Origin: Sorex araneus
Lineage: Eukaryota; Chordata; Mammalia; Eulipotyphla; Soricidae
DNA: 64,000 nt
Assembly: GCF_027595985.1 (NCBI RefSeq)
Contig: NC_073312.1
Location: 12,715,995-12,779,994, forward strand
Reading direction: 5' to 3'
The number at the start of each line of letters is the position of its first letter. Position 1 is the stretch's first letter. The notes below the pieces were generated by a model, which did not search any database, had not been told where the DNA came from, and worked only from the letters and a program-made list of their open reading frames with translations. Position numbers and translations under genes: made by a program. Positions 19,535-30,679 of this stretch are shown in pieces.

Positions 19535-19645
19535 TCACTACTTTTGTTTTTTCGTTTCTGAGCCACACATGGCGGTGCTCTGGGCATGGTGCTGGCGGCC
19601 ACGTGGTCCAGGCACTGCCTGAGAAGTTCTGGAAGCATCTCCCCA
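19535..19645 (-). repeat. Possible SINE remnant, minus strand
   Basis: TTTTCGTTTCTGAGCCACACATGGCGGTGCTCTGGGC resembles the tail-to-middle order TTTTTGGGTCACACC...GGTGCTCAGGGG, but the rest is lost. Confidence 0.35.
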
Positions 19646-19917
19646 CCTGGGCTTTGCTCCTTGGTAGCTTCTGAGTTTCAGGCGGGAGAAGGATGATGTA
19701 GGTTCTGGAGAGGGACCTGGCGAGGGCTGCTTGGTGTGAGTGTACTCAACGCCACGGAATTCTATCCTCGTAAGTGGTCATTTTTTTGTCTTAGATTTGT
19801 AATTCACAAAAGACTTAGTTCAGAAGCCACATCATCCTTCTGCTTCATCTGGCCTCGGCCTAGCCAGGACCTTGTATGTTGTATGTCCTTCAGTAGTATT
19901 TGTTTCATCAGTCTGTG

Positions 19918-19919
<2 letters not shown>

Positions 19920-19985
<66 letters not shown>
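19920..19985. repeat. (GA)n microsatellite, 33 units
   Basis: An uninterrupted run of GA dinucleotides about 66 bp long. It is pure and therefore probably polymorphic. Arg-Glu / Leu-Ser repeat frames across it are artefacts. Confidence 0.97.
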
Positions 19986-19987
<2 letters not shown>

Positions 19988-21429
19988 TAGTCGATGCTTT
20001 ATGCATCCAGCAGCCCGCCGAGACAGTCTCCGTGTGCGTCTCCTCCGTGACACCCGGGACAGGACAGAGACCCCGCACAGCACAGAGCCTCCAGTGTGAA
20101 CAGACAGACCGCCGGGGGGCCCGGGGACAGCTGCTGAGGAGCGGGTGGAGAGTGACGGCCTCTCCTCAGAGGTTTTGAATCGACTCTTACAGAACTGGGG
20201 GGTCAGGAGTAAAACCAGGGCAGAGATGGCTGCTGGCCGCCCCGCCATGACCTGGGCCCAGTGACCCGAGTCTCTGGCCTGAAAGGAAGGAGCCATCTGC
20301 CCCCTGAGTCCCCCCTGAGATGGAAGCAGATCAGGGGTGTCCAGAGACTTCCCTTCTGTGGGTGCTCCTCCTCCTGGTTCCCTTCTGGAAGGACGGGAGA
20401 AAGTTTGCTGCTGCTGCTGAGAACTGGCTTAGCACTGAACGAGGCCGTCTGGTGCCCAGTGGCCTCTGCCCCCACTCACTGAGTGCCGGGAGCACCCCTG
20501 TTGCCATTGGCTCCTAGGATCACCCACTAGACCCCAGGCCTCTCAAACTGAGTTAGCCTACAGCCCCCCTTTTGCAGATAGAAGTCACTGAGTGCCCCCC
20601 CGCCGAGATTTCTACCTTCTTTAAAGGAAGACAATGTAAGTGTCCCCGAAAATGTACCCTAGGGTTTTACCCTACCCTGAGAGGCTCTCGGGGGCTGGTG
20701 TGACTCACTTTGGGGAATACAGACCTAGACTTGGGAGGGGGTAGGGTGGGGACTCATTCTGTTTTGGGGGCACCCACATTAGACCGATCCCATTTCAAGT
20801 CCTGCAGGGGTGGGTGAGGTCAGTCCTAGCACCCAGAGGGTAGGAAATTCAGCAGAAAAACCGACCAGAGACGGGAATGTGCTGAGTTGGCGTTTGAAGG
20901 CGCATGGCCCGTTGGTTGGAAGTTGGGAAACAGCTAAGGACAGCGGGCTGGGCTGCAGGCCCCGCTCGAGAGGGTCAGCGACTTCCCAGTGGGCTCAGAC
21001 TCCTCTGGCTGGCTGGGAGCAGAGTTTCAACTTCCGTCTGAAAGCGGGTGGCCAACCCCCCGTGGACATAGCCGTTGGAGTACTCTGGAGGTGCTGAGCC
21101 TCCAGGGAGTCTCAACGAGAGAGGGTTTAGGGGAGAGGTCGGCAGGGAGGCTGGAGCAAAGGGAAGGGGGCCAGAGGCAGACAGGGGGCCCCCTGGGGTC
21201 AGCCTCTGTGGCTGCAGAGAGGGCCGGAGTTACAGGAAGTGCTTTTGGGGGTGGGCAGGACAGGCTGAACGGAGGGGGAGTGACAAAGCCCTGGGTTTGG
21301 AATCCGGAAACCTGACTCTCAGTTTATTTTTGGCTTTCTCAACTTGTGTCTTTATTGGAGAAAACCCGAGAAACGACAAGATTTCCACATCCCCCTGTTT
21401 TCCAGAAGCTGCTATTTCCTTTCTTATAT
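19986..21429. other. Gene-free GC-rich stretch
   Basis: No exon with supporting splice signals and a recognisable peptide was found. Purine-rich tracts lie at 21120-21190. No clear repeats. Confidence 0.35.
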
Positions 21430-21595
21430 CTTTTGTTGTTGTTGTTGCTGTTGTTTGTGGGGACACAGTCAGTGGTGCTCAGGGCTTAGTCCCGACTGTA
21501 CTCAGGGATCGCTCCTGGCAGGGCTCTGGTCATGCCGGGGATCAGACCCGGGTGGACTAGCAGTGACCACTATACCACCTCACTGGCTCTCCTTG
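21430..21595 (-). repeat. tRNA-derived SINE, minus strand, diverged
   Basis: TTGTTGTTGTTGCTGTTG is followed by GGGGACACAGTCAGTGGTGCTCAGGG, CTGTACTCAGGGATCGCTCCTGG, GGGATCAGACCCGGGTGGAC and CTATACCACCTCACTGGCTC. Head and body order are conserved with many substitutions. Confidence 0.75.
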
Positions 21596-23149
21596 GAGAA
21601 GGGCTGGCTTTTGCGGCCTGTGGGCAGCGGGCAGGGCCTGGGCTGGGACACTGTGGGCACAGGGGCGTCTGCAGGCTGACTGCTGTGGGCAGAGGACAGC
21701 GACTTACTGTGTCCTTCCTGCAGCTGTGAAGGATGGTGGGGCCGGAGAGAACGGATAGGTGCCTGCAGGCCCCAGTTTGACCGACACTGCAGGTCCACGC
21801 ACAGAGCTGGGTGCAGCCCCTCCGCACTGCAGGGGGTGGCCCCCCTCCTCCCGTAAAAGGTGGCCAATGGCAGGAGCCGTCACGGGCACCCCAAAGGTCC
21901 AGAAAATGCCCATGGCCACTGGTGGACCACCACAGTGGCCTTCCGGAGACCTTGCTCTGAACTATCCCCGCTGGAGGCGGTTTCATTCCTACCCACTGTA
22001 TCTCAGTGACTACAGCTCCCTGGACCCCCCTTCTAGGGGCGGCAGCAAGTGGGGGCCGGACCCCAAGACTTGGCCCTGCTGGCCCTGCTGAGGTGCACAA
22101 GCAGACTCCCCCTGGGGTGTGAAAGGGGCCCCGAGCCCCACGGCGGGAGCCTGCAGACAGACGCTGTGTGCCGGTAGGAGAGCGGCCGCAGAGGGGAGAA
22201 CGCAGCACGAAGGGGCACCCTCGCCCGGCCCTCGTCCAGGCCCAGCTCCCAAGAGGCGCCAGGAGCACTTCCTGCCCTTTGATGCTGGCATGCTGGCCAT
22301 AGCGTCCACTCTTCCTATTGCGTAAGCTGCTTCAGCGGGGCCCCCGCAGAGCAGCTGAGGGGAGTCAATGAAATAGCGGCCGTGGACGCGAAGGCCTGTC
22401 AGGCCCGGACCCCCGAAGACCCCGCTTTGCCTGCTCCGTCCCCCCACCTGTTACCCCTCCGTGCTCTGTCCTGCCCAGCTCCTGCCGCCTGCCCTCACCC
22501 CCTCAGCAGGGCTCCCCCACCACCATTGCTTCCTGCACCCCATCCTTCACTGAACCTTCAAAGGGGTTCCCAGGCACCCACATTTTTCACTGCCTATCAA
22601 TACTCTGGGCCCTGGACCAGGTTTGTACCCCACCCTTTGGCCTCCCCCCCCAGCACTCCTGCCTGCTGGCTCTGGCACATGGGACTCATCACCCCCACTT
22701 GCCTCTTCGCTTGGCCTTGTCCTGTCGCCCTTCTGCCCAGAGGTCCCACAGAGCCCTGCCTCTCCTCTTGCCCCCCTGCTTCTCGCCGCACCCGTGAGGA
22801 CACAGCTGAGTGCTCACCCCGTCCCGAAGAGTGTTCTGCAACCTTCTTGGACCTGCCCACAGGCACCTGGCCCTCGTCCCACACTGCGGACTGGCACTTA
22901 GAACCCCGGTGGCAGGGCAGTGGTTTCCCACCCTACGACACCTGCAAGACTGCCCCAGTGGCGGAAAACCACTGTTCTAGAAGCTTCTCCAGGGGGTCGT
23001 ACTGGGCGCTTGGAACCCAGAGCTTCGACCTTACAAAAGGCGCCTGCCTGGGTGTGCTGCCATCGTCCCCGTGTCTGGCTCTCCACCTGGTGGGACCCCG
23101 CCGCCTGGCAATAAAGGCTGAAGGAATGACCGTCCATGGGGAGCAGGTG
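21596..23149. other. Gene-free GC-rich stretch upstream of the CpG island
   Basis: Frames of up to 264 codons are open here, but they are Pro/Ala/Arg/Ser-rich, overlap frames on the other strand and show no domain. An AATAAA near 23111 follows a CCTGGC word but has no exon I can link to it. Confidence 0.35.
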
Positions 23150-23240
23150 GGACTGGCTTTAACGCCCGCTGTGTGACTCCGGGTGAGTGGGGAGCATCTC
23201 TAAGTCCGTTTCTTCAACGTCAGGATTGAAAGAGTAAGAA
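23150..23240 (+). repeat. MIR fragment
   Basis: CCCGCTGTGTGACTCCGGGTGAG, CATCTCTAAGTCCGTTTCTTCAACGTCAGGATTG follows the MIR segment gctgtgtgaccttgggcaagtcacttaacctctctgagcctcagtttcctcatctgtaaaatgg. Confidence 0.5.
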
Positions 23241-23754
23241 ACCCCCTGCGTGCAGGCATGGAGGGCGGGTGGCATTCAGGCAGGGCGGGGCGGGCACGGG
23301 CTCCCCGGTGCCCGGAGCCAGGAGGACTGAAGCGCGGCTGACAAGACTCCAGCAGCTCTTCAGGTGTCCGAGCCGAGCTCGGCGACCCCAAGGAAGGGAC
23401 TGAGAGTTCTGTGAAAGAGCAGAAACAACCCACCCCGCCCGCCGGAGCCCCCTCCACAAAACAAGGAGAGGCAGGTTGCAAAACTGCTGTTGGCCCAACC
23501 CTGGTTGAGAATTGCAAGTAGACACCCGGAACATCTCAAGGACACGACGTTGTCTTGGGGGAGTCCTGGGAAGGCCGTGGGTGTACAGAGATCCGAGAGT
23601 GGCCGTGGGTGTGGATGGACCAGGTGGGTGAGAACCACATCGACCTCCCGAGGGAGGTGTCGCACCCCGTGCTCCCCTCTACCCCAGGAGGGGTGCACTC
23701 TTCTGTGGCCCCAGAGCTTGGGGCTCCAAGCAGGCACCCGAGAAATCCCAGTCC

Positions 23755-23935
23755 TAGAGGCAGTACAGCGGGGAGGGAAACGGACCTTGCCTGCAGCCAA
23801 GCCGGGTTCCAACCCTGGCACTACACAAGCCTCCCCCGCCCCCAGCCCGGCCAGGAGTGACCCCTGAGCGCAGAGCTAGAAGACAGTCCTGCGCACAACT
23901 CGGTGTGGCCTAAAAAAACAAAAGAAAAAGAAATC
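23755..23935 (+). repeat. Diverged tRNA-derived SINE
   Basis: TACAGCGGGGAGGGAAACGGACCTTGCCTGCAGCCAAGCCGGGTTCCAACCC (head and box B), GCCAGGAGTGACCCCTGAGCGCAGAGC and CTCGGTGTGGCCTAAAAAAAC. A C-rich insertion (CTCCCCCGCCCCCAGCCC) replaces the CATATGGTCCCC block. Confidence 0.75.
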
Positions 23936-24320
23936 CCAGCCCTTCCCAGGCCGGCCCGGAGAACCTGGGCAGCAAGGAGACGTGGGCACACGCCGGAAGT
24001 GTGTTGCAAGAGAGTGGGAGAGCGTCCCGAGGAATCCGAGGCTGGCGAACGCATCCTCTTTGGGCCCTGAAGAAAGGGGAAGAGTGGAAAGAAAGAAAGG
24101 AGGGAAAAAAAAAAACAAAAACGGGGCCCCAAAGCCTATAGGAGGCGCTCTCGGCCCGTCCCTGCCGCACTGGGGCCCTCAGTCTCCGCCTCCGAGCAGT
24201 GGGCCTGCAGGCGCGCGGTGGGGGCACGTCCGAGTCCCGCTCCCTCTCGCCGCCCCCGGGCTCGGGACGTTTTGGGCCGCGCCGGGCGCCGTGGGCGGGG
24301 AGCGCGGCCCGGGGTGCGCG

Positions 24321-24346
24321 CGGCGGCGGCGGCGGTGGCGGCGGCC
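24321..24346. repeat. (CGG)n triplet tract in the presumed 5' UTR
   Basis: About eight CGG units with one TGG interruption, inside the CpG island and about 200 bp upstream of the presumed start codon. Such tracts are common in mammalian 5' UTRs and can expand. Confidence 0.85.
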
Positions 24347-24541
24347 GCGGAGTTCCCCGGCGGGGCGGGGCGGGGACGGGGTCCGAGGGCGGGGGGGCGG
24401 GCGCGGCAGGAGGTCGGTCGGCGCGGCGGCCACGACCGTGACCTCACGGGGAGGGGCCAGCGCGGCCGGCGGGGCGCCCAGCCCAGAGCGCAGCACCCGA
24501 GGCCCGAGCCGCGGCGCGAGGAGCGCAACGCCCCGGCCCCG

Positions 24542-24557
24542 ATGGAGCGGTACAAAG
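24542..24557 (+). CDS. Presumed first coding exon (Met-Glu-Arg-Tyr-Lys...), partial gene
   Basis: ATG GAG CGG TAC AAA G is followed directly by GTGAGC, giving AAG|GTGAGC, a good donor site. This would be a 16-nt coding start with a phase-1 intron. The ATG has G at +4 but no purine at -3, so the context is moderate. It lies in the core of the CpG island, where mammalian first exons usually are. I do not recognise a protein beginning MERYK, and no later exon is identifiable here, so intron 1 would extend past the end of the window or to exons I cannot see. The alternative is that the coding start lies elsewhere and the whole island is 5' UTR. The reading frame stays open to 25645 only because stop codons are rare in such GC-rich DNA. 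Confidence 0.45.
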
Positions 24558-25260
24558 GTGAGCACTGGGGACGCGCCCCCGCCTGCGTGTCAGGACCCGC
24601 GGGGGCGCAGGTGCTCGGGACCTGGGTTCTCCGCTCGGCCACTGGGGCGCCGCGAGCCGGAGGGTCCCGGGGTGGCCGCTGCGCCCCGGGCGCTTGGATG
24701 CTCCCCGGCGCCGTCGGCGGGGCTCGGGGTGACCAAGCTGCTCACCTGTTGGGAGGACAGGGAGCGCTTGGCGACCCCCAGCCTCTTCTCGGCCAGCCCT
24801 GGCCACCCCGGGAGAGGTGCCGCGGGCACCGGGGGGGCTGGGCGCGGTCCTTCGAAGCCGTGTCGCGCCGCCGGCGGGCAAGGGACAGGCCCCTAGGGGG
24901 TCTGTGCGGGACGGCGTGGGGGGTGGGGGGGGGCGCGCTTGGGGCGCGCGGCTGGTCCCTGGGCCGGGCAGGCGGCACCAGTGAGCAGCTCCTTCCCGGG
25001 GACCTGCTCGGGACCCGCCTACTCCCCCCAGAACGGGCAGGGGAGCCGGGCACGGGGCTTCCGACGGGGGCGCCTGGCAGGTGGAATGGCGTGGAGCTCA
25101 GAGCGCAGACCCGCAAGTTTCGGCTTGGCCAGGGGCCCGAGAGGGTGCCAGAGCCGGGCGTGCGGGTGCAGCCCCCGGGACGGAGCTGCCGGCTCCCAGA
25201 TTACTTGCTAATGAAGCAGGGGCGGAAGAGGGGTGGGGTGGTGGTGGGGGACGGGGGGAA

Positions 25261-25732
25261 GCACCTTCCCAGCCTCGTTTTCCTTTACGGGGCAGGGGAG
25301 CCTCTTGCTTCTCCGCGGTTCCTTTCTGCCCAACCTGCGCGAGGAAACGCGCCTGGTATCTGCGTTCCCGTGGGAGAGAGTCGTAAAGGAGCGCGCTCAG
25401 ATTCCCAAGGAATCTCCCCTCCCAGCTGGTTTCTCATTTCCGAAGCCAACATCAAGGGATGTTTGGGGACGGGCTTGCGATCCCTGAACCAGCCGCGGCT
25501 TGTCTTCCCCTCCCTGCCCTTTTCTCATCCGGGGCACCTGGAGAAAGACCCAAATGCTAGACTCGGCGGCGCTCGTGGGAAGAAGGAGGGGGGGGGGGGT
25601 CTCTGCCCTGAGCATCCCCAGTGTCTGGGGAGGGGACAGGGTTGAAGGCGCGGACAGCCTGCGAGCCCGCCCTGCAATCTCCCAAGTTACTCTGCGGGTG
25701 GTTTGGTTGTTGTCTGAGCTGGCTGGGATCTC

Positions 25733-25789
<57 letters not shown>

Positions 25790-26829
25790 CTGAATGCTCC
25801 CTTCTGTCTTGAAGAACTTTTGAGAAGCCACTGTTCCTTCCTTTCTAGCTTCTGGGCCTCCTTCTCTAGGAAGGACCCCCCAAGGGGGGGATACAGGACT
25901 GGATTTACCTCTTGCGCCAACACATGGGCCAGAAGTATTGGTCCGAGGGTCGGTGGGGTGTCAGCTCCAGGTTGAAGCGGGTGGAGGGGTTGGGGTCAGC
26001 GTTCTCAAAGCTGTGCGTTCCTCTCTGTTGGCATCCGTGGTGGATGGCATTTGGGGGTCCTCTTTCCAGATGCTTCGTTGTTAGCATGTGGGTTTTGCTT
26101 TCAGAGGTGGGCTTGGCTCTGTCCCAGGGAAAAACCGTCTTCCTCACTTTTTTTCTCTACTCCTCTCGTAAAAGCTCTACAAAGCTAGACGATAGTTCAG
26201 GGCTCTTTTTTTCCTGACCAAAGAAACAGCATTTTCGGTTCAGCGTGTTTCTGCTCTTGATAACCTTTGTCTTGGCATCACCCTTATGCAGCAAAAACAC
26301 ACAGTGTGAGGTGAGTGTATTTGAGAATAATCAGGCCCGTCCAACAGATCTGTTAGTGTTTGGTGAAAAAATCTTCACATTTCATAGGTGAATGCTACTA
26401 ATACTTTGCACCTGTTGACTGAGGAATTTGGGGGATCCTTCCAACACACCCCCCCTCCACCTCCCCCCCACTGAATTGCCCAAATTCTCTTGAGCAGCAG
26501 ATGCAGTATGTGAAATGCTCACTGGACTCTGTGCCAAACCTAGCACATCCCACCCCAGTCTTCTCACCCTGCGGCTCTTGGGTCTGCAGGCGTTACGAGT
26601 GGGTAGAAGGGCTTTCTGTTTGTTTTCTAAAGGTAAGATGGCAGAGCCAGAGAATGCCGAGGCAGAGTGGTTTTAATCAAGTTGAGTGAAAAAAGTCAGA
26701 CTTACTGGGACTTTCAGAAGGTTGGCAGGGGATTCTTGTTGGCGATACTTTTTTACAAGTTGCTGCTACAGTGCCTCATCCTTAAATCTGCCCCGAGGAG
26801 CGCTGCCTCTCCCTGGCAGGTGACTGACT
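25261..26829. other. Presumed intron 1, no further exon seen
   Basis: Repeat-poor DNA downstream of the CpG island. It holds a (TG)n microsatellite (separate entry) and an 11-G run near 25590. Nothing exon-like beyond chance frames. Confidence 0.4.
25735..25788. repeat. (TG)n microsatellite, 27 units
   Basis: A pure TG run of about 54 bp, about 1.2 kb downstream of the presumed start exon. It has Z-DNA potential and is probably length-polymorphic. Confidence 0.97.
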
Positions 26830-26985
26830 GCCTCAGCAGTGCCCCCAGAGCTCAAACCTATTTTCTCAGCTCTGCAGTGCTGCTGCTGTAGGACCCACCC
26901 CTGGCAGTACTGGGGAGGGAGCAGGCTGGAACCCAGGGCTCCACACACACAAGGCATGTATGTACTCTGCCCCCAGAGCCAGGCA
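26830..26985 (-). repeat. Possible old SINE, minus strand
   Basis: GCAGTGCTGCTGCTG..., CCCTGGCAGTACTGGGGAGG, GGCTGGAACCCAGGGC and CACAAGGCATGTATG keep the tail-to-head order loosely (GGCAGTGCTCAGGGG, GGAATCGAACCCGGG, TGCAAGGCA). Confidence 0.45.
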
Positions 26986-28044
26986 CTCGGGCTTGTCAGT
27001 CATAATAAAGTCATTGGTAGAGATGATCCTGTTTCTCCATCCCCCCAGTTCGCCAACTACATGATCTGGTCCTTGATCCAGAAGCAGCCGGTTGTTGGCA
27101 GGTTCTGGGTTGACTGTGCTTTATTTTGTCAGGTGTAAAGAGATATCTGGGGCTGAAGTGGGGGTGATGAAATATTGTCGTGGGTATCCCGTAGAACCTT
27201 TCCAGGTTTTCTCCTGCTCCCAGTTGAACCATTCTAAGACATGCCATGGCGCTCCCGTAAAAAAAAAAAAAAAAACTGGGGTGGGGTTGGGGGGTGGGGG
27301 AGGGTGGTTGGGGGGGTCTGGGGGAGAGATTTGTGGAGTATTTTCCCAGAGTGACGGGGATTTTATGAGAGCCATGAAAAGCGAGGAGAGGGTTGTTGCT
27401 CTGTCCTGACTGCCAGTCTTTTGGAGTGTGTAAGCTAGTGGCACGCTCAGCGGGGCACCCGGGAAGGCTCCCATCCTGGGAGTGTCTACAGGGTCACCAC
27501 GCTTGTGAAGTCGGATCTCTGCACCCCAGCGATTGGCTGAGCTCATGCCACGTGAGCTGGGTTCTGGTTCCTAGGGCTCCTCCAGCGGGTGAATGTGAGA
27601 TGGGGCCAGAGGGGACTGATCTACTTACTCTCTGAGCATCGCACTGGGAACAGCCTCTCGGAAGCCTCCTGAATTGCCTCACAGTTGGATGCACGCTCGG
27701 GCAGTTGAGATAATCCGCTTCATTTGGATCGCGGTGATTGGCTGGAAGGCTAACCCTTCTCCCCCCACTCTCCCCCCCAGTTTCTGGGTCTCATTCCCTG
27801 ATTCCCAGGAGAGGGAACTTGGTTCTAGGCAACTGGAAAGAGAAGACAGGCTGGAAAGAATCAGGCCAGCAAAAATAACTGGAACACTTTTATGGGAATC
27901 GTGGGATCTGTCTACGAAAGAAAAACCAATTATCATACTCATTTCGCCTTCCGAGGAATCGTCATGGGTTTTGTTTCCGGGTGCGGGGGTTCGAGGTCTC
28001 CCTAAGCTCGCTCTCCTCGAGACAGAGGTTCTTAGCCTTAGGGC
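26986..28044. other. Gene-free stretch
   Basis: A poly-A/G-rich block lies at 27259-27330 (A15, then GGGGTTGGGGGGTGGGGGAGGG), which may be a decayed retroposon tail or a G4-prone tract. No gene or clear repeat elsewhere. Confidence 0.4.
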
Positions 28045-28175
28045 CAGAACACGGGGGCCAGACATTTCAGCAGGGAAGGCACTTGTCTTGCACACAGCCC
28101 ACCCAGGTTGAATCCCTGTGGCATCCCATTCGGTCCCCTGGGCCTCGCCAGGAGTGACACAGAGGCCCCACCCAA
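28045..28175 (+). repeat. Diverged SINE, plus strand
   Basis: GGGGCCAGACATTTCAGCAGGGAAGGCACTTGTCTTGCACACAGCCCACCCAGGTTGAATCCC, then CATCCCATTCGGTCCCCTGGGC and CCAGGAGTGAC. The 3' third is missing. Confidence 0.75.
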
Positions 28176-28179
28176 GATC

Positions 28180-28260
28180 CTCTGTTGTGTCTGTTTGGTG
28201 GTGGGGGTCAAACCCAGGGCATCACACTCAGAACGGCTGCCCCGCAGTCGCACTGCCTTG
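28180..28260 (-). repeat. SINE fragment, minus strand
   Basis: GTCTGTTTGGTGGTGGGGGTCAAACCCAGGGC, then GCACTGCC, is a head-end fragment in the opposite orientation to the copy just upstream, so the two could pair as a hairpin. Confidence 0.4.
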
Positions 28261-28899
28261 GAATTCTGCTGGGTCTCTGGTTAGGGATTAGATCTTTAAA
28301 GCTAAGAAAGAAAACTGCAGGTGCTTCTAACGTGCATCCGAGGCAGAGAGCCACAGCAATATAATTATCTACACCCCTTCCTGCTGTGGGAAGGGCTGAG
28401 CCAGTGCAGCGTGGAGCCGGCCCGGCCCCTGTGCTCCCTGCACCTCACCTGAAGAAGGGCTTTCAAAGGCTGCTGGCAGCCGGGCGGTGCTGCAGCTCCG
28501 GAATCCTCAGCTCGGGGTGTTCTCTGTGTTATTCCTGACCCCGAGCGCTCCTGACTTTGAAGCTCTTTGTGTGGGAGCCGTGGCTGGGGTCACCTTGGGG
28601 GCTGAGAAAGCAGGCAGGGAGGGGATTTCTGCTCTGGGCCCTTCTCTTCTGCAGGTCCTGGGAGCTCTGGGAACTGGGCGGGTTCCAAGCACAATTAAAG
28701 GGCCAGGAGGGGCCAGCAGGCTTCAAAGCGCCGGAAGCCATGCCAGTTCTCTCCCCAGCCCCTTTAATGATGGGAACTGCTTCTCCCAAGACTTCTGTCA
28801 TTCTCAGGCCGAGCCTTGCCCCGAGTGGAGGGAGGAAGGCCTGTTGGTCTCGGGCCCAGGCCGAGACATGACGCAGAGCTGTGAGCGGTTGACTCGGCA
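28261..28899. other. Gene-free stretch
   Basis: Single-copy-looking. Contains AATATAATTATCTAC (GATA-type word) near 28360. No exon recognised. Confidence 0.35.
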
Positions 28900-29035
28900 G
28901 ACAGACTCCTGGGGTGGTTTTGCCTTGCGCTGAGTGGCTGAGCCCTCTGGGCCTCAGTTTCCCCACTGGGAAAACAAACTCCGGCTGTCTTTCAGAGCCC
29001 GTGGCGATGGCTCTGTGAATACTGAGGAATCTGGG
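28900..29035 (+). repeat. MIR fragment
   Basis: TGAGTGGCTGAGCCCTCTGGGCCTCAGTTTCCCCACTGGG then GTGGCGATGGCTCTGTGAATACTGAGG match the MIR middle and 3' parts (ctctgagcctcagtttcctcatctg...). An 11-G run follows at about 29033-29043. Confidence 0.6.
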
Positions 29036-29043
29036 GGGGGGGG

Positions 29044-29835
29044 TAGATGTGTCCTGAGGAGAGGGGAATGAGGGCGGGAACGTGGGGCGCCCAGCCAAGG
29101 TCAGGAGAGGGCTGGGATGCTTATAAATACAACCGATTTCCTGTCGGGGACGGGAGATCGGCAGGCGCGGTGGGAAAGGGAATAGGGGCAGACATGGGAG
29201 AAAATCGGGCCTCAGGGGTTCTGTGTGAACTTGTCTCCAGCCCTGGTGAGGGAACCCAGAGCCGCCCTCCCCCGCTCCCCAGAACACAGGACCTGTCCCT
29301 CCCAGTCAGACAGGCCCCGCCCCCCACGGAGGACAGACCTCTGGTGGGGCTCCCTGGGGGAGCACTGGCACGTGCCAGGCCCGGGGTCTGATGCCAGCAC
29401 ACCGCTCAGTGTGGCCCCCACAACAGTGTAACAGGATACCGCAATGGTTCAGAGTCGGGAAAGGGCTACGATATGCAGTCCGGAGAACCGCGTGGCTAGA
29501 AGAGAGATTGTTGTTCTCACAAACCAGACTCCTTCCTCAGAGCTGCTCAGCGAAGGTCCTCCCTTTGGCTTGGGAATCCATATGCCTCCTTTTCCAGGCA
29601 GCCCTCTCCACCCTCCGCCCAGTTCCTGTTGTGTCCTGCCTGGCACATTGCAGGTTCTCAGACGGTCCGGGTGAATTACCGCCGCACTGTCTTAGAGCTG
29701 TACGTCCCATGGATGCTTGAACATGTCCAGCGTTAAGTTAGTGCTGACGTCCTTGCAGTGAAATCTGTTCAGACCTTGATTTCCCGCTTGGTATTTGTGG
29801 AATTGGTTTCAGGTTCACTGGTAGTTAAGCTCCTT
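29044..29835. other. Gene-free stretch
   Basis: A SINE-like box-B echo (GGGTCTGATGCCAGCACACC, GTGTGGCCCCC) at 29357-29430 is too weak to annotate. No gene. Confidence 0.35.
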
Positions 29836-30065
29836 AAAACTGGCCTCCATGGGGGCTGGAGCGATAGCACAGTGGGGAGGGCGTTTGCTTTGCACGCGGC
29901 CGACCTGGTGACCTGGTTCGATTCCCAGCATCCCATAGGGTTCTCTGAGCACCGCCGGGAGTAATTCCTGAGTGCAGAGCCTGGAGTAACCACTGAGCAT
30001 CACAGGGTGTGACCCAGAAAGAAAACAAACAAACAATAAAAGACAACAAAAAACTGGCCTCCATG
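29836..30065 (+). mobile_element. tRNA-derived SINE with 16-bp target duplication and duplicated head segment
   Basis: AAAACTGGCCTCCATG occurs at 29836-29851 and 30050-30065. The body begins GGGGGCTGGAGCGATAGCACAGTGGGG and ends GGTGTGACCCAGAAAG with an A-rich, CAAA-interrupted tail. Just before box B the sequence reads GACCTGGTGACCTGGTTCG, an 8-bp GACCTGGT duplication absent from the other copies. Confidence 0.96.
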
Positions 30066-30679
30066 CCACAGGGTCACACATCCTCCAATTCAGCCACGCC
30101 AAACATCCCTGTGTCATACAAAACAGAACCTGTGGATCGATAAATCACTTGTGCTTCTGTAAGAGCCTCCTCAACTCTAACCCAGGAGGTTCGAGGGTCA
30201 CCCGAATCAGTATTCCCCCATCGCTGAAACTTGGAGACGGCGATCTTGTCTCTCTCCTCCGCGTCTCCTGCCCCCCGCCCCACCCCCCAAGGCACCCCAA
30301 GGTGCCCACACAGCAGGTGCCGGGGACATGGCTGCTGAGTGGATGTCTGAGTGAGTCCTGGCCCCGGGAGCAGCCTTGCCCCGTCCCTGGCCCTCCCGAG
30401 CAGCCCTGCGTCAGGGAAAGACCGGAGCCTCCTGCCTCATCCCGGCAGTGACGCAGGGCCGCAGTACCACCCCCCGCTTCCCCGACTTGAGCCTTCTTTC
30501 TGTCTGTTCCAGCACGGGGGTGTTGCTGTCTGGTGGGACACAGCCGCGTCCTGCAGGCCTCCGCGTGTGAGTATGCGTCAGCCTGTGACCCCTCTGCCGC
30601 CGCCCTGGTACCCAGGGCCCCGAGGGTGCAGACCTACCTGCCTTTGCCGCTGCTACGCACCCGGGGACAGGTGTGGGCG
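30066..30679. other. Gene-free GC-rich stretch
   Basis: No recognisable exon, RNA gene or repeat. Confidence 0.35.

Larger units (their letters stand above)
24110..25260 (+). promoter_or_regulatory. CpG island promoter
   Basis: From about 24130 to 25250 the sequence is very GC-rich with frequent unmethylated-type CpG, unlike the CpG-poor flanks. It contains several GGGCGGGG-type GC boxes (near 24294 and 24361-24376), a (CGG)n tract at 24321-24346, and a TGACCTCA CRE-like word at 24439. No TATA box is visible near the start exon. The island, the donor-bounded mini-exon at 24542 and the lack of repeats together indicate a real transcription start on the plus strand. GC skew was not measured and a divergent minus-strand transcript is possible. 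Confidence 0.85.

Noticed and set aside
19900..20178. Arg-Glu repeat protein frames (also near 12495 and 49302)
   Set aside because: They are translations of GA/TC microsatellites.
23100..23120. Polyadenylation signal of an upstream gene
   Set aside because: AATAAA alone is frequent; no terminal exon or downstream GU-rich element could be tied to it.
22382..23176. 264-codon plus-strand frame
   Set aside because: Pro/Ser/Ala-rich composition, overlapping minus-strand frames and no recognisable motif; it runs into a MIR.
24218..25645. 475-codon open frame on the plus strand across the CpG island
   Set aside because: It is open because stop codons are rare at this GC content. It has no domain, is Arg/Gly/Ala/Pro-rich, competes with long frames on the other strand and runs through a good splice donor at 24558.
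25687..25923. His-Thr and Cys-Val repeat protein frames (also near 36579 and 54586)
   Set aside because: They are translations of TG/CA microsatellites.
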